From Alphaproteobacteria bacterium HGW-Alphaproteobacteria-4 (GTDB lineage Bacteria > Pseudomonadota > Alphaproteobacteria > Rhodobacterales > Rhodobacteraceae), in contig PHEE01000001.1 of the NCBI GenBank assembly GCA_002842855.1, positions 33,294 to 97,293 of the forward strand: a DNA stretch of 64,000 bases, read 5' to 3'. The position numbers and the translations under genes were made by a program. The notes under the pieces are model-generated. The model was given only the letters and a program-made list of their open reading frames with translations, searched no databases and was not told the DNA's origin. Shown in pieces: positions 51,949 to 61,127 of the stretch; the first letter of the stretch is position 1; every line of letters starts with the position of its first letter.

Positions 51949-52172
51949 TTCCTTCCCCGCGCCTGAGCCACCTTGTTTGTACCCTGGCAATTACGGTGCT
52001 GACAGGGGAACCTTCTCGGGATGCCCGTGCAGGAACACCGGGTCGGATGGAGATTTCGCGCGCGCACCAAAGCGGCCGCCAGCTTGATTTCCGCCGGTCA
52101 CTCTGCCATTGCAGTTCTGGTTCACGCGCGCGCCCTGGTGCGCGCCACGCAACAGCTCAAAGGCCAGCAACC

Positions 52173-52586
52173 GTGCTCCACCAGACATATCAACCCGCCG
52201 GACCCGACATCGTGCATGAGAAATTTGATGGCGATCTCGTGGTGCTGAATCTGGGAACCGGCCAGTATTTTGGCTTCAACGCCACTGCGGCGGCGCTGTG
52301 GGACGGGCTGATGGCGGGCGTTGACCCCGCGCGATTTGATGTGACGGGCCTTTCCGAGGTGGAAATTGGCGCATTTGTCGGTCGCCTTACCGATTTGGGT
52401 CTGATTGTGCCCGCGCCCGCAGCCCCCGAAGGCGATCTGCCTGACGCGATCCGGCTGTTGATCGGTTCCACCCCGGTTGCGCCTGCAGTCGAAAGCTATG
52501 ATGACCTCGCAGATCTTATCATCGCCGACCCGATCCACGATGTTGACGTGGAAATGGGCTGGCCGCACGGGATCAAGGCGGAATGA
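52173..52586 (+). CDS. PqqD-family protein of an HPr-rel-A-like system
   Basis: 137 residues from a GTG at 52,173, with AAAGG upstream. The PqqD/RRE-like core (HEKFDGDLVVLNLGTGQYFGFNATAAALWDGLMAG, then GRLTDLGLIVP) is followed by a 45-residue tail ending DPIHDVDVEMGWPHGIKAE. PqqD proteins bind peptides for modification enzymes. Here it is followed by an HprK-like kinase and a nucleotidyltransferase, like the uncharacterised HPr-rel-A set. The conserved-looking tail could be a substrate or docking segment; that is speculation. Confidence 0.75.
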   Translation: MLHQTYQPAGPDIVHEKFDGDLVVLNLGTGQYFGFNATAAALWDGLMAGVDPARFDVTGLSEVEIGAFVGRLTDLGLIVPAPAAPEGDLPDAIRLLIGSTPVAPAVESYDDLADLIIADPIHDVDVEMGWPHGIKAE

Positions 52587-52626
52587 CTTGGGTGCACCCG
52601 GGTTGCCTGTGTGCAGGCGGTCTGAC

Positions 52627-53667
52627 TTGAATACCGGCGATCTGATCTCGTCGCTCGACGATCTTTTTGCCGGTTTCGACACCGCCTTTGCGGCAGCGGA
52701 TGCGCAGATCCAACTGTCGCCGGGCGGAGCCCGCCTGACCTGCCGTACTGCGTTTGCCCGCTACGCCGAAACGCTCGACCACGCACTTGCCGACAGCATT
52801 GGGCGCAACCGGGCAGATTGTCAGGTTCTGGTTGCCTTCCCCGAATCTCTGGGCCTTACCGGCGTGCCTGCCTGGAACGAGCCCTATTATCGTGAGCGTG
52901 CCGTGGAAACGGCGCTGGCGAAAACGCGATACCGGCTGAACCACATGCTCGAAATCGGCTTCTGGCAGCTTTATGACCGCCAAACCGGGCGCGGCATCCA
53001 GTTGATGCGCGACGCTGAAAGCCTGCCCCTCTGGGATAGCGGCTCGCCCTTGCGCAACTTCCTGCACTGGCACCTGAACGCGGCCGACCGGTCACTTGTG
53101 CATGCGGGCAGCCTTGGCATCGGCGGGCACGGTGTGCTTCTGTCTGGCGCAGGAGGGTCGGGCAAGTCAGGCACGGTTCTGGCCGGCGTGCTGCACGGGC
53201 TCGAAACTGTGGGCGACGATTACTTGCTGGTCACGGCGCCAACGACGGCGCCGGTGCTGGCGGAGCCGCTGTTCAGGACCCTCAAGACCGACCCCGTTGG
53301 CTACGCGCGGCTTGGGCTGGCGCGTTTTTCCGCAATTCCGCGCACGCTAAATTGGCAAGGCAAGCATCAGTTTGCGCTTGCCGACATTGGCGCCGAGGCG
53401 CGGGCCGAGGGGCTCGAAATCCATGCGATCTGCTTGCCCGAAGTCGGCGGCGGCGCGGTAACCCGGTTCGAAGAGGTCAGCGCAAAACAGGCCTTTCTCG
53501 CGATGGCACCGTCGAGCGTGTCGCAGATACCGGGCGACCGCGACATTTCATTTTCCGTCGCCGCCGCGTTGGCACGCAAACTGCCGGCCTTTCGAATGCG
53601 TCTCAGCCCCGATCCGGCAGAAATCGCATACTCCGTGGCGTGTTTCATCGAGGGGCTGGGGCGATGA
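52627..53667 (+). CDS. HprK-related kinase
   Basis: 346 residues from a TTG at 52,627 (AGGCGG lies 6 bp upstream). The P-loop GAGGSGKS is at 174-181, followed by LHGLETVGDDYLLV, matching HPr kinase/phosphorylase folds; the N-terminal 150 residues are not HprK-like. It likely phosphorylates a peptide or small molecule in concert with the PqqD protein and the nucleotidyltransferase two genes down. A start farther upstream (GTG 52,609) is possible. Confidence 0.78.
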   Translation: MNTGDLISSLDDLFAGFDTAFAAADAQIQLSPGGARLTCRTAFARYAETLDHALADSIGRNRADCQVLVAFPESLGLTGVPAWNEPYYRERAVETALAKTRYRLNHMLEIGFWQLYDRQTGRGIQLMRDAESLPLWDSGSPLRNFLHWHLNAADRSLVHAGSLGIGGHGVLLSGAGGSGKSGTVLAGVLHGLETVGDDYLLVTAPTTAPVLAEPLFRTLKTDPVGYARLGLARFSAIPRTLNWQGKHQFALADIGAEARAEGLEIHAICLPEVGGGAVTRFEEVSAKQAFLAMAPSSVSQIPGDRDISFSVAAALARKLPAFRMRLSPDPAEIAYSVACFIEGLGR

Positions 53668-54416
53668 AGACCACCGTCATCATTCCAACCTACAACCGCG
53701 CCACCCACCTGCCGCGCGCGATAACCTCGCTTTTGCGCCAGCGCGATGCAGTCGATCTCGACATTCTGGTGGTCGATGACGGCTCGACCGACGAGACACC
53801 TGCGCTGTTGTCCGACCTCGCGCGTCAGCACCCCTGCATCCGCTGGCTGCGCCAGCCCAACGCCGGTGTTGCGGGCGCGCGCAACGCGGGGCTGGCGAAT
53901 CTTTTGCCAGAAACCAGTTTTGTAACCTTCCTCGATTCCGATGATGTTGCACCACCGGGCCGTTTCGCGTCCGACTTGCCGCGCCTGCAAGCCGCGCCCG
54001 ATGCGGCGCTGACCTATGGGCGGATGATGCTGGTCGAAGCGCTCGACCCCGAAACGCTGCTGCCCACCGACACCGCGAAACGCGTTGAGGTCGTTGGCAT
54101 CAACCTTGCCTGCGCGATCTTCCGGCGCGCACTGATCGAGCGGATTGGCGCCTTCGACCTTGCGCTGCGGCAATCGGAAGATACCGACTACTTGCTGCGA
54201 GCCTTTGAATCTGGCGCCGGGTTTATCCAGACCGATACGCTTTGCCTTTATTATGTGCGCCATCCGGGCAACATGACGCGCGACACAATCGAGGCCAAGC
54301 GCAGCTTCGCATTGGCGGTGCTGAAATCAATGCAGCGCCGCCGCGCCGACCCGGGGATTGTTCTCAATAAGCCCGATTTTGTCTTGCAGCCTCTGGCCGA
54401 GATCGGATTTTTTTGA
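53664..54416 (+). CDS. Family 2 glycosyltransferase
   Basis: 250 residues, ATG overlapping the kinase stop by 4 bp. GT-A hallmarks: TVIIPTYNRATHLPRAITSLLRQ, ILVVDDGSTDET, GVAGARNAG, FLDSDD (the metal-binding DxD equivalent) and the late QSEDTDYLLRAF acidic site. It transfers a sugar from a nucleotide donor, presumably to a surface glycan. Confidence 0.88.
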   Translation: MKTTVIIPTYNRATHLPRAITSLLRQRDAVDLDILVVDDGSTDETPALLSDLARQHPCIRWLRQPNAGVAGARNAGLANLLPETSFVTFLDSDDVAPPGRFASDLPRLQAAPDAALTYGRMMLVEALDPETLLPTDTAKRVEVVGINLACAIFRRALIERIGAFDLALRQSEDTDYLLRAFESGAGFIQTDTLCLYYVRHPGNMTRDTIEAKRSFALAVLKSMQRRRADPGIVLNKPDFVLQPLAEIGFF

Positions 54417-55099
54417 TGCAGCCCTATGGTGTCGTCATTCCCGCCTACAACGCCGAACGGACGCTCGCCGAGGCGCTTGGCAGCGTGCTCAATCAGACCG
54501 TGCCGCCCGCTGAGATTGTCGTGGTTGATGACGGATCAACCGACGCCACCGCCGAAATCGCCGCCCGCGCTTCGCCACTGGTGCGGGTGCTGCGGCAGCA
54601 CAACACCGGCCCCGGCGGCGCCACCACCCGCGGCGCGCAGGCGATCGGCGCGCCGATTCTGGCCTTTCTCGATGCCGACGATCTGTGGCTGCCCGACAAG
54701 ATGCGCCTGCAATTGCGGGTGCTGGAAGACGATGCTGGCGTGGCACTGGTAGGCTGCCGGATGCGGCAGTTCCGCCACGGCGAGGCCGACGACGGAACCG
54801 GCGCGGTGCGCGGCGGGCTTTTGCGCCCCTGCGTGGTGCTGCGCCGCCCGGTGTTCGAGGCGGTCGGCCCTGTGATCGATCCGCCCGGCAAGCGCGGCGA
54901 CATGGTGGACTGGTTCGCGCGGTTGCGCGCGGGTGGCCACCGCACGGTGGAACTCGATCAGGTTCTGGCACTGCGCCGGATCCTGCCCGGTAGCCTGTCG
55001 CACGGTCGCGCGGCAACTCGCGACATTGGCTACCTGAAGGTGGCGCATCTGGCGCTGCTGCGCAACCGACGCGCCGCATCGGGCGGGGACGAGGGTTAG
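54416..55099 (+). CDS. Family 2 glycosyltransferase
   Basis: 227 residues, starting one base inside the previous stop. YGVVIPAYNAERTLAEALGSVLNQ, IVVVDDGSTDAT, FLDADDLW (DxD) and GDMVDWFARLRAGG are typical of GT2. It is shorter than usual and lacks the C-terminal membrane helices, so is probably a soluble transferase acting with the upstream GT2. Acceptor unknown. Confidence 0.85.
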   Translation: MQPYGVVIPAYNAERTLAEALGSVLNQTVPPAEIVVVDDGSTDATAEIAARASPLVRVLRQHNTGPGGATTRGAQAIGAPILAFLDADDLWLPDKMRLQLRVLEDDAGVALVGCRMRQFRHGEADDGTGAVRGGLLRPCVVLRRPVFEAVGPVIDPPGKRGDMVDWFARLRAGGHRTVELDQVLALRRILPGSLSHGRAATRDIGYLKVAHLALLRNRRAASGGDEG

Positions 55100-55101
55100 A
55101 A

Positions 55102-56598
55102 ATGCCCGGCCCGACCAATACCTCGCGCCACTTTCCGCACACCGCCTGGGCCTGGCCCTCGGGCGCGCTTGACCAGTTGCTCTGTGCCGCGATCTGCCCC
55201 GATGCCGCCACGGGCAGGCAGGCGTTTTTCGACTGGCTCGACTGCCATGACATCGATTCAGCGGGTTTCCGCGAACATCGCCTTCTTGCCTCGATTTCCG
55301 AGCGCTACGGCAAGGATCTTGCTGCCCGGCCGGAACACGCCCGCCTTGTGGGTTTGCAGCGCCACCTGTGGACCCGGTCGCGCATGGCCATGGCCGAGGC
55401 GCTGCCGGTGCTCAGGGCGCTCACGGATGCGGGCATTGCACTGCTGCTGCTCAAGGGCGGGGCCCGTATTGCCGCGCACGCGGGCGATGCGCGCGCGCGC
55501 GTGGCCCATGACCTCGACATTCTGGTGCCCCCCGACGATTTTGCCCGTGCCCTGGATGTGCTTTTCGATGCCGGCTGGAACGCCTCAAGCGGTGAATCGC
55601 GGCTTTGCCTGAAGGCGCAGGCAGGTTCGCTCCGGGCGATGAATTTCTTTGGTCAGCGGTTTGGCGACATCGACTTGCATCAATGGGCTTATGGCGCGCA
55701 ATCGCCCCGGCAGGCGGCACTGGAAGCATTGCTCTGGCAAAATGCGCGCCCGGCCGTTTTTTTTGGGGTTCCGGTGCGGATACCTTCGCCCACCGACCGC
55801 CTCGCGCTGGCGATCTGCCACAGCGGTCTTGATGCCCACGCCCACAGCGACTGGCTGGTGGATTGCGCGCAACTGATCGGTGAAGGCGAGATTGACGGCG
55901 AGGCGCTATTGGCCGCCCTTGGCACAATGCAGGCGGTGGTGCCCGCACAGGTGGCACTCGGCTATCTTGCGCAGCGGCTGGGCGTTGCGCTGCCCGCGCC
56001 GTTCCTGATGCGGCTGTTGGCAGATCGGGGCGCGGGGCCGCTGCGGCGGTTGTCGGATCTGTTGCAGGCCAAGCCGCGCAGCGCGTGGGGGGTGCTGTCG
56101 TGGTTGGCGCGCGGCCTGGCCAAGCAGAGGCGGTTGGCCTTGGCACGCAAGGCGCGTTCGGCGCCGGTACCGTTGAAGGGCCGCTTTCATGCCGCAGGGC
56201 GCGCGCCGGTGTCGGCCACGCCCAGCACAAATGCCCGGCTGCTCGACCTGAGCGCGCTGGGTGCCGGGGGGCTGCGTTTTCGCCTCGAACTGCTGGTAAC
56301 GATGCCGGGGCCGCCGCGCCGTTTGGAGTTTGAGCTCAATACCGAGATGCAACATCTGAAACGTCTTTCGCTGCGCAGTCTGCGGCGCCGGCACGGCCCG
56401 ACGCGGCTTTCATTCGATGGCGTGATCGAGCTTCCCGAAGGCCAATTCGGGCTTTGGCTTGAAGCGCGGCCGGGCCGCCACCTTCGCGGTACCGAGCCCG
56501 CCGCAAAAGCCGCCCGCTACGGCGCGCTCGCCTTTACCGTGTTGTCGTTCCAGTGTGCGCCGGTTTCGGGCGCACCCCCCCTGCGCAACGCCGGATAA
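55102..56598 (+). CDS. Nucleotidyltransferase family protein (NTP_transf_5)
   Basis: 498 residues. The NTP_transf_5 core is visible at about 100-220: LLLLKGGARIAAHAGDARARVAHDLDILVPPDDFARAL (the catalytic DxD), then DIDLHQW. The C-terminal 150 residues are a separate basic/beta region. It probably transfers a nucleotide to a small molecule or peptide. This family repeatedly accompanies PqqD and HprK-like proteins, both encoded just upstream, which suggests a joint modification pathway. Confidence 0.78.
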   Translation: MPGPTNTSRHFPHTAWAWPSGALDQLLCAAICPDAATGRQAFFDWLDCHDIDSAGFREHRLLASISERYGKDLAARPEHARLVGLQRHLWTRSRMAMAEALPVLRALTDAGIALLLLKGGARIAAHAGDARARVAHDLDILVPPDDFARALDVLFDAGWNASSGESRLCLKAQAGSLRAMNFFGQRFGDIDLHQWAYGAQSPRQAALEALLWQNARPAVFFGVPVRIPSPTDRLALAICHSGLDAHAHSDWLVDCAQLIGEGEIDGEALLAALGTMQAVVPAQVALGYLAQRLGVALPAPFLMRLLADRGAGPLRRLSDLLQAKPRSAWGVLSWLARGLAKQRRLALARKARSAPVPLKGRFHAAGRAPVSATPSTNARLLDLSALGAGGLRFRLELLVTMPGPPRRLEFELNTEMQHLKRLSLRSLRRRHGPTRLSFDGVIELPEGQFGLWLEARPGRHLRGTEPAAKAARYGALAFTVLSFQCAPVSGAPPLRNAG

Positions 56599-56599
56599 T

Positions 56600-56929
56600 T
56601 CAGTTGAACGCGGGCGCGGCGGCAGAGTGCACTGGCGGCATCAGCCGCTTGCGCCCTTGACCGCGTGTCGTTGTTTTCGCGGCGCCGCGCCTGCAATGAT
56701 TGAGCGCCGGGCCTGAACCGTCTGGCGACGATGAAAACAGTATCCGGTCGCTGGCGGTGCACAGGTTGGCAATCGCTTGCGCGACGTTTTCTGGCGGCAG
56801 ATGCTCGCGTGCGCGGTCATAATGGCGCGTTTCGTACAGCCAATTGCAGACGTCGGCGGGAATCTCCTTCAACTGCCGCCCCAATCGGCGCACCTCTCTG
56901 ACCACTTTCCAAAGCGGTGGCCCGCTCAT
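56600..56929 (-). pseudogene. N-terminal fragment of a methyltransferase/glycosyltransferase-like gene
   Basis: An ATG at 56,929 overlaps the GT2 stop. About 80 residues (MSGPPLWKVVREVRRLGRQ...) look real, ending with HLPPENVAQAIANLCTASDRILFSSSPDG, a motif of SAM-dependent methyltransferase-like proteins linked to glycosyltransferases. The frame then runs into low-complexity sequence without family similarity (HCRRGAAKTTTRGQG). It appears to be truncated by rearrangement; a short real protein is the alternative. Confidence 0.5.
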
Positions 56930-57792
56930 GGCTTGGTTTCCGGCGAGACTGGCCTCAGATTGCGCGCACTGAGCACGCCGCGCAGAAAGGCGCGTTGTTT
57001 GGCCCGCTTGCGCCTGAACAGCCATGCGTCTGGAGCCGCAAGCTGCACAATCGCCGAGGCAAACGCGCGCGAAAAGGCAAAGCTGCGACCGTGCTTGCGC
57101 ATTGCATAGACGCAGCTGCGCCCCATGTGCCATGCCTTCAACGCGGCGACGTCCGCGCTGCGCACCGAGGAACGCCCGCCCTGGTGCCAGACCTCTGCAC
57201 CGCGAATGAACATCAGCGGCCCGCGCGCCGCGAGCCGCAGGCTCAGGTCGTCGTCCTCATGATACAGAAAGATGATCGGGTCAAACCCGCCGACCGCCTC
57301 AAAGTCGGCGCGCCGCACAAAAAGCGCCGCACCCGACAAGACCGAAACCTCTCGGTCGGCAGCGGGCCAGCCGCGCGGCATGGATGCGCGGCCTGGCAGC
57401 AGGCTGCTGCGGCGCTTGAAATAGGGCTTGCCGGCGGCATCGGCTATGCGTGGGTTGAAAGCAACTGCATGTGGGTAGCGGCGGGCCGCCTCGATAAGCT
57501 GTTCGATCGTGTCGGGGGCAACGGTCGCGTCGGGGTTGAGAAATAGCAGGAACTCGGTCGCCGCCATGTCTGCGCCTTTGTTGCATGCGACACCAAAGCC
57601 GAGATTGCTACCGTTTTCCAGCAGCGTGGCATCATGGGCTGTTGCCAAGGCGCGCAGTGCAGCGACGTTTTCCGAAGCGTTATCAACGATGGTTGTTGGC
57701 GTGCCGTCCGGCAAAGACGCAAGCATCGCAGGAAGAACGCCCAGGCTGTTATGGGCGACGGTAACAACTGTAACTTGTGTTTGGCGCGTCAT
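56926..57792 (-). CDS. Family 2 glycosyltransferase (rhamnosyltransferase-like)
   Basis: 288 residues from ATG 57,792. VTVVTVAHNSLGVLPAMLASLP, IVDNASENVAAL, GSNLGFGVACNKGAD, FLFLNPDA-type (LLFLNPDATVAP), SGAALFVRR and GGFDPIIFLYHEDDDLSLRL are diagnostic of this GT2 subgroup, often rhamnosyltransferases. It acts at the cytoplasmic face in polysaccharide assembly. It overlaps a truncated gene downstream. Confidence 0.88.
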   Translation of the reverse strand: MTRQTQVTVVTVAHNSLGVLPAMLASLPDGTPTTIVDNASENVAALRALATAHDATLLENGSNLGFGVACNKGADMAATEFLLFLNPDATVAPDTIEQLIEAARRYPHAVAFNPRIADAAGKPYFKRRSSLLPGRASMPRGWPAADREVSVLSGAALFVRRADFEAVGGFDPIIFLYHEDDDLSLRLAARGPLMFIRGAEVWHQGGRSSVRSADVAALKAWHMGRSCVYAMRKHGRSFAFSRAFASAIVQLAAPDAWLFRRKRAKQRAFLRGVLSARNLRPVSPETKP

Positions 57793-57866
57793 GACAAAAC
57801 CTGAACCTGTATCCGCAGGGATGCCCTTTGCGACCCTTCGCTGCCCGCAGTTATCGCCTGACACGA

Positions 57867-58133
57867 CGGGGCCAGAATTCCAAGCAGGCTTTCACCCGCC
57901 ATCGCGCGTTCAACGATCCGCTCTTGCAGCGGGCGTCCGAACTCGTCGACGGGCTCGGGGCGGAAACTCTCAAACCCGAACCAGCGGCGCAGAGCCTGCT
58001 TCGGGTCGTTGTTGATGCGGCAATAGTGGCAGCCGGTATCACCGCAATTCGTGTCGCGCAGGTCTCCGTAGTGTCGCTGAGGGTGCCGGGCCTTGCGCGG
58101 ACCTGTCCAAAAGGTTAACCGATTGGCGATGTT
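57867..58133 (-). pseudogene. Remnant of a large RecQ-type DNA helicase gene
   Basis: The minus frame reads NIANRLTFWTGPRK...RHYGDLRDTNCGDTGC, then HYCRINNDPKQALRRWFGFESFRP and LQERIVERAMAGESLLGIL. This is the segment directly before the Walker A motif of certain long RecQ-family helicases (there ...GILPTGxGKS). Here similarity stops at GIL, with unrelated sequence after it. No helicase motifs are found elsewhere in the window, so only a fragment remains in the 57,793-58,240 gap. Confidence 0.55.
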
Positions 58134-58240
58134 CTTGAACGCGAAATTGTGTGTTCTGGTGGGTGGTGCCAGTTTCGGGTGTTTGCGCGCAGCGAGCTTC
58201 CGTGCCTTAGCCTGCGCCGCGCGAGCAGGATCTTGCCTGT

Positions 58241-58518
58241 CATGACCCCTTCCAACCCCGATTTTCACGAAGGCCTGCGCTTTCGGATGTTGCGCCTTTT
58301 GCAGGACAACCCCGAGCTGAACCAGAGAGATTTCTGCGGCGCTCGGGGTCAGCTTTGGCGGCGTCACCTACTGTCTGCATGCGCTGGCCGAGAAGGCCGC
58401 GTTGACCGGGCGCTTTTTGCGCCGCAAGATGGCGGAATACGAAGCGCTCAAGGCCGAGATCGAGGCGGTGCGCTCCGAGGCTGGCGATGCCCTTGGCGAA
58501 CCGGGGCCCGCCGAATGA
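58241..58518 (+). pseudogene. Broken EPS-associated MarR-family regulator
   Basis: MTPSNPDFHEGLRFRMLRLL...NPELNQR is the N-terminus of the EPS-associated MarR regulators. At about 58,326-58,332 a 2-bp loss in an agagaga run shifts the frame; shifting back gives EISAALGVSFGGVTYCLHALAEK. Then about 25-30 expected residues (the wing, up to the second EK) are missing before AALTGRFLRRKMAEYEALKAEIEAVR. So two lesions are visible, and the gene cannot make a working regulator. It precedes ugd, a plausible former target. Confidence 0.75.
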
Positions 58519-58546
58519 CGCAAAATCATAGACATAAGGGTGATGC

Positions 58547-59851
58547 ATGAAAATCGCGATGATCGGCACGGGGTATGTGGGGCTTGTTTCGGGGGTGTGT
58601 TTTTCCGATTTCGGGCATGATGTGGTGTGCGTTGACAAAGACCCGCGCAAGATCGAGATGCTGATGGCGGGCAAGGCGCCGATCTACGAGCCGGGGCTTG
58701 AGGATCTGATGGCGAAAAACGTGGCCGCCGGGCGGCTGGCGTTCTCGCTTGACCTTGCGGCGGCGGTGGCGGGGGCCGATGCGGTGTTCATCGCGGTGGG
58801 CACGCCGACGCGACGCGGCGATGGCCACGCGGACCTCACTTATGTGATGGCTGCGGCTGAAGATATTGCGGCGGCGCTGACTGGCTATGCGGTGGTGGTG
58901 ACGAAATCTACCGTGCCCGTGGGCACCAACCGCGCCGTAAAGCAGGTGATCCGCAAGGCGCGCCCCGAGGCCGAGTTCGACGTCTCCTCTAACCCCGAGT
59001 TTCTGCGCGAGGGCGCGGCGATCGACGATTTCATGCGCCCCGACCGGGTGGTGGTGGGCACCACCTCGGAGCGCGCGCGCGATGTGATGGGTGAGATCTA
59101 CCGCCCCTTGTTCCTGCGCGAGTTTCCGGTGCTTTACACCGACCTCGAAACCGCCGAGATGATCAAATACGCGGCCAACGCCTTTCTCGCCACCAAGATC
59201 ACCTTCATCAACGAAATCGCGCAGCTCTGCGAGCGGGTCGGGGCGGACATCAAGCAGGTGTCGCGCGGCATGGGGCTTGATGGCCGCATCGGCAACAAGT
59301 TCCTGCATGCGGGGCCGGGCTATGGCGGCTCGTGCTTCCCCAAGGATACGCAGGCGCTGGCGCGGATGGGGCAGGACCATGCGGTGCCGATGCAGATCAC
59401 CGAAACGGTGATCAAGGTCAATGACGAGATCAAGCGACGGATGATCGACAAGATCATCGATTTGTGCGGTGGCACGGTAAACGGCAAGGTGGTGGCCATT
59501 CTGGGCGTCACCTTCAAGCCCAACACCGATGATATGCGCGACGCCCCGGCGCTGACCATCGTGCCGGCGCTGGTCGGTGGCGGCGCCAAAGTGCGGGTGG
59601 TCGACCCGCAGGGCCGGGCCGAGGGCGAGGCGCTGTTGCCCGGGGTGCACTGGATGGACGACGCCTACAAGGCCGCGCACAAGGCTGATTGCGTGGTGAT
59701 CCTGACCGAATGGAACGAGTTTCGCGCGCTCGATCTTGGCAAGATTGCCAAAAAGATGGCGACCCCGCGCATGGCTGACCTGCGCAACATCTACTCGGCC
59801 AAGGACGCGCAGAAGGCGGGCTTTGAGGGCTATGTGAGCGTCGGGCGGTAA
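58547..59851 (+). CDS. ugd: UDP-glucose 6-dehydrogenase
   Basis: 434 residues. [10 protein letters not shown] (NAD site), the STVPVGT segment, SNPEFLREG, and the catalytic Cys in [10 protein letters not shown] identify UDP-glucose dehydrogenase, which makes UDP-glucuronate for capsule or EPS. It abuts the epimerase gene (one-base overlap) that uses its product. The broken MarR gene lies directly upstream. Confidence 0.95.
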   Translation: MKIAMIGTGYVGLVSGVCFSDFGHDVVCVDKDPRKIEMLMAGKAPIYEPGLEDLMAKNVAAGRLAFSLDLAAAVAGADAVFIAVGTPTRRGDGHADLTYVMAAAEDIAAALTGYAVVVTKSTVPVGTNRAVKQVIRKARPEAEFDVSSNPEFLREGAAIDDFMRPDRVVVGTTSERARDVMGEIYRPLFLREFPVLYTDLETAEMIKYAANAFLATKITFINEIAQLCERVGADIKQVSRGMGLDGRIGNKFLHAGPGYGGSCFPKDTQALARMGQDHAVPMQITETVIKVNDEIKRRMIDKIIDLCGGTVNGKVVAILGVTFKPNTDDMRDAPALTIVPALVGGGAKVRVVDPQGRAEGEALLPGVHWMDDAYKAAHKADCVVILTEWNEFRALDLGKIAKKMATPRMADLRNIYSAKDAQKAGFEGYVSVGR

Positions 59852-60858
59852 TGCGCGTTTTCGTAACCGGCACCGCGGGTTTCATCGGCTACCACCTCGC
59901 CAAGCTCTTGCTGGCCGAGGGGCACCGGGTGCATGGGCTGGATGGCATGACCGATTACTACGACGTGGCGCTGAAGCGGCGGCGCCACGCGATGCTGCTG
60001 CAAACCCCCGGTTTCACCGCCACCGAGGCGATGCTGGAAGATCAGGCGACGCTCGACCGCGTGGCCGATGACTTTGCCCCCGAGGTGATCGTGCATCTGG
60101 CCGCTCAAGCCGGGGTCCGCTATTCCTTGGAGAACCCACGCGCCTATATCGACGCCAACATCATTGGCACCTTCAACGTGATGGAGGCGGCGCGGCGGCT
60201 GAAGGTTGCGCACTTGCTGATGGCCTCGACCAGTTCGGTTTACGGCGCGAATGCGCAAATGCCCTACGCCGAGGCCGACAAGGCCGACACCCAAATGTCA
60301 TTCTATGCCGCCACCAAGAAGGCCAATGAGGCGATGGGCCATGCCTATGCCCACCTGCATGCCCTGCCCACGACGATGTTCCGGTTCTTTACGGTCTATG
60401 GCCCCTGGGGCCGCCCCGACATGGCACTTTTCAAATTCACCGAGGCCATCCTCGCGGGCCGCCCGATCGACGTTTACAACCACGGCGCGATGTGGCGCGA
60501 TTTCACCTATGTCGATGACCTCGTGCGCGCCATCCGCCTGCTGATCGACGCCGTGCCGGGCGGCCCGGAAACCGCGGTTGCGGGCGACAGCCTTTCGCCC
60601 GTAGCCCCCTACCGGGTGGTGAACATCGGCAACTCCGAAAAGGTGCGGCTGACCGATTTCATCGAAGCCATCGAGGCCGCGACGGGTCGCACAGCCACCC
60701 GCAACCTGATGCCGATGCAGCCCGGCGATGTGCCCGCCACCTGGGCCGACGCAACCTTGCTGCAGACCCTTACCGGCTACCGGCCGCAGACCGACGTGCG
60801 CGAAGGCGTGGCAAGGTTCGTGGAGTGGTGGCGGGGGTATGCCGGGGCGGCGGGGTGA
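59851..60858 (+). CDS. UDP-glucuronate 4-epimerase-like NAD-dependent epimerase
   Basis: 335 residues. An extended SDR epimerase: [11 protein letters not shown] (NAD), catalytic STSSVYG and YAATKKANE (YxxxK), [16 protein letters not shown], typical of UDP-glucuronate/UDP-galacturonate epimerases. It would turn UDP-GlcA from Ugd into UDP-GalA. Coupled to ugd. The 269 bp after it hold no recognised gene. Confidence 0.92.
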   Translation: MRVFVTGTAGFIGYHLAKLLLAEGHRVHGLDGMTDYYDVALKRRRHAMLLQTPGFTATEAMLEDQATLDRVADDFAPEVIVHLAAQAGVRYSLENPRAYIDANIIGTFNVMEAARRLKVAHLLMASTSSVYGANAQMPYAEADKADTQMSFYAATKKANEAMGHAYAHLHALPTTMFRFFTVYGPWGRPDMALFKFTEAILAGRPIDVYNHGAMWRDFTYVDDLVRAIRLLIDAVPGGPETAVAGDSLSPVAPYRVVNIGNSEKVRLTDFIEAIEAATGRTATRNLMPMQPGDVPATWADATLLQTLTGYRPQTDVREGVARFVEWWRGYAGAAG

Positions 60859-61127
60859 AGTTAAACGTTATCGGGCATTTGGGGAGGTTTCAGAGTTTCC
60901 CGACTGCAAAAAAAGCGGTGCGTTCGATCATACTGGGGGCATCTATGCCAACGCCGGTTCAAATGTGGCCCACCGGGGGAGGACCAGGCCTTGGCGCGCG
61001 CCTGCCGAAGCGGCCGAAGGTGCGATCGCACATTACGGCGGTCCGCAAAGCTGCACAGATGAAGGCGCGTCCCGGTCAGTGCGTGGCTGTGCCTGATCGA
61101 TTGATGCCGTAGGGCAAACGCACGCCT

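Noticed and set aside
60944..61112. Possible 55-residue gene downstream of the epimerase
   Set aside because: No family similarity, no convincing ribosome binding site and basic, low-complexity composition; may be decayed DNA.
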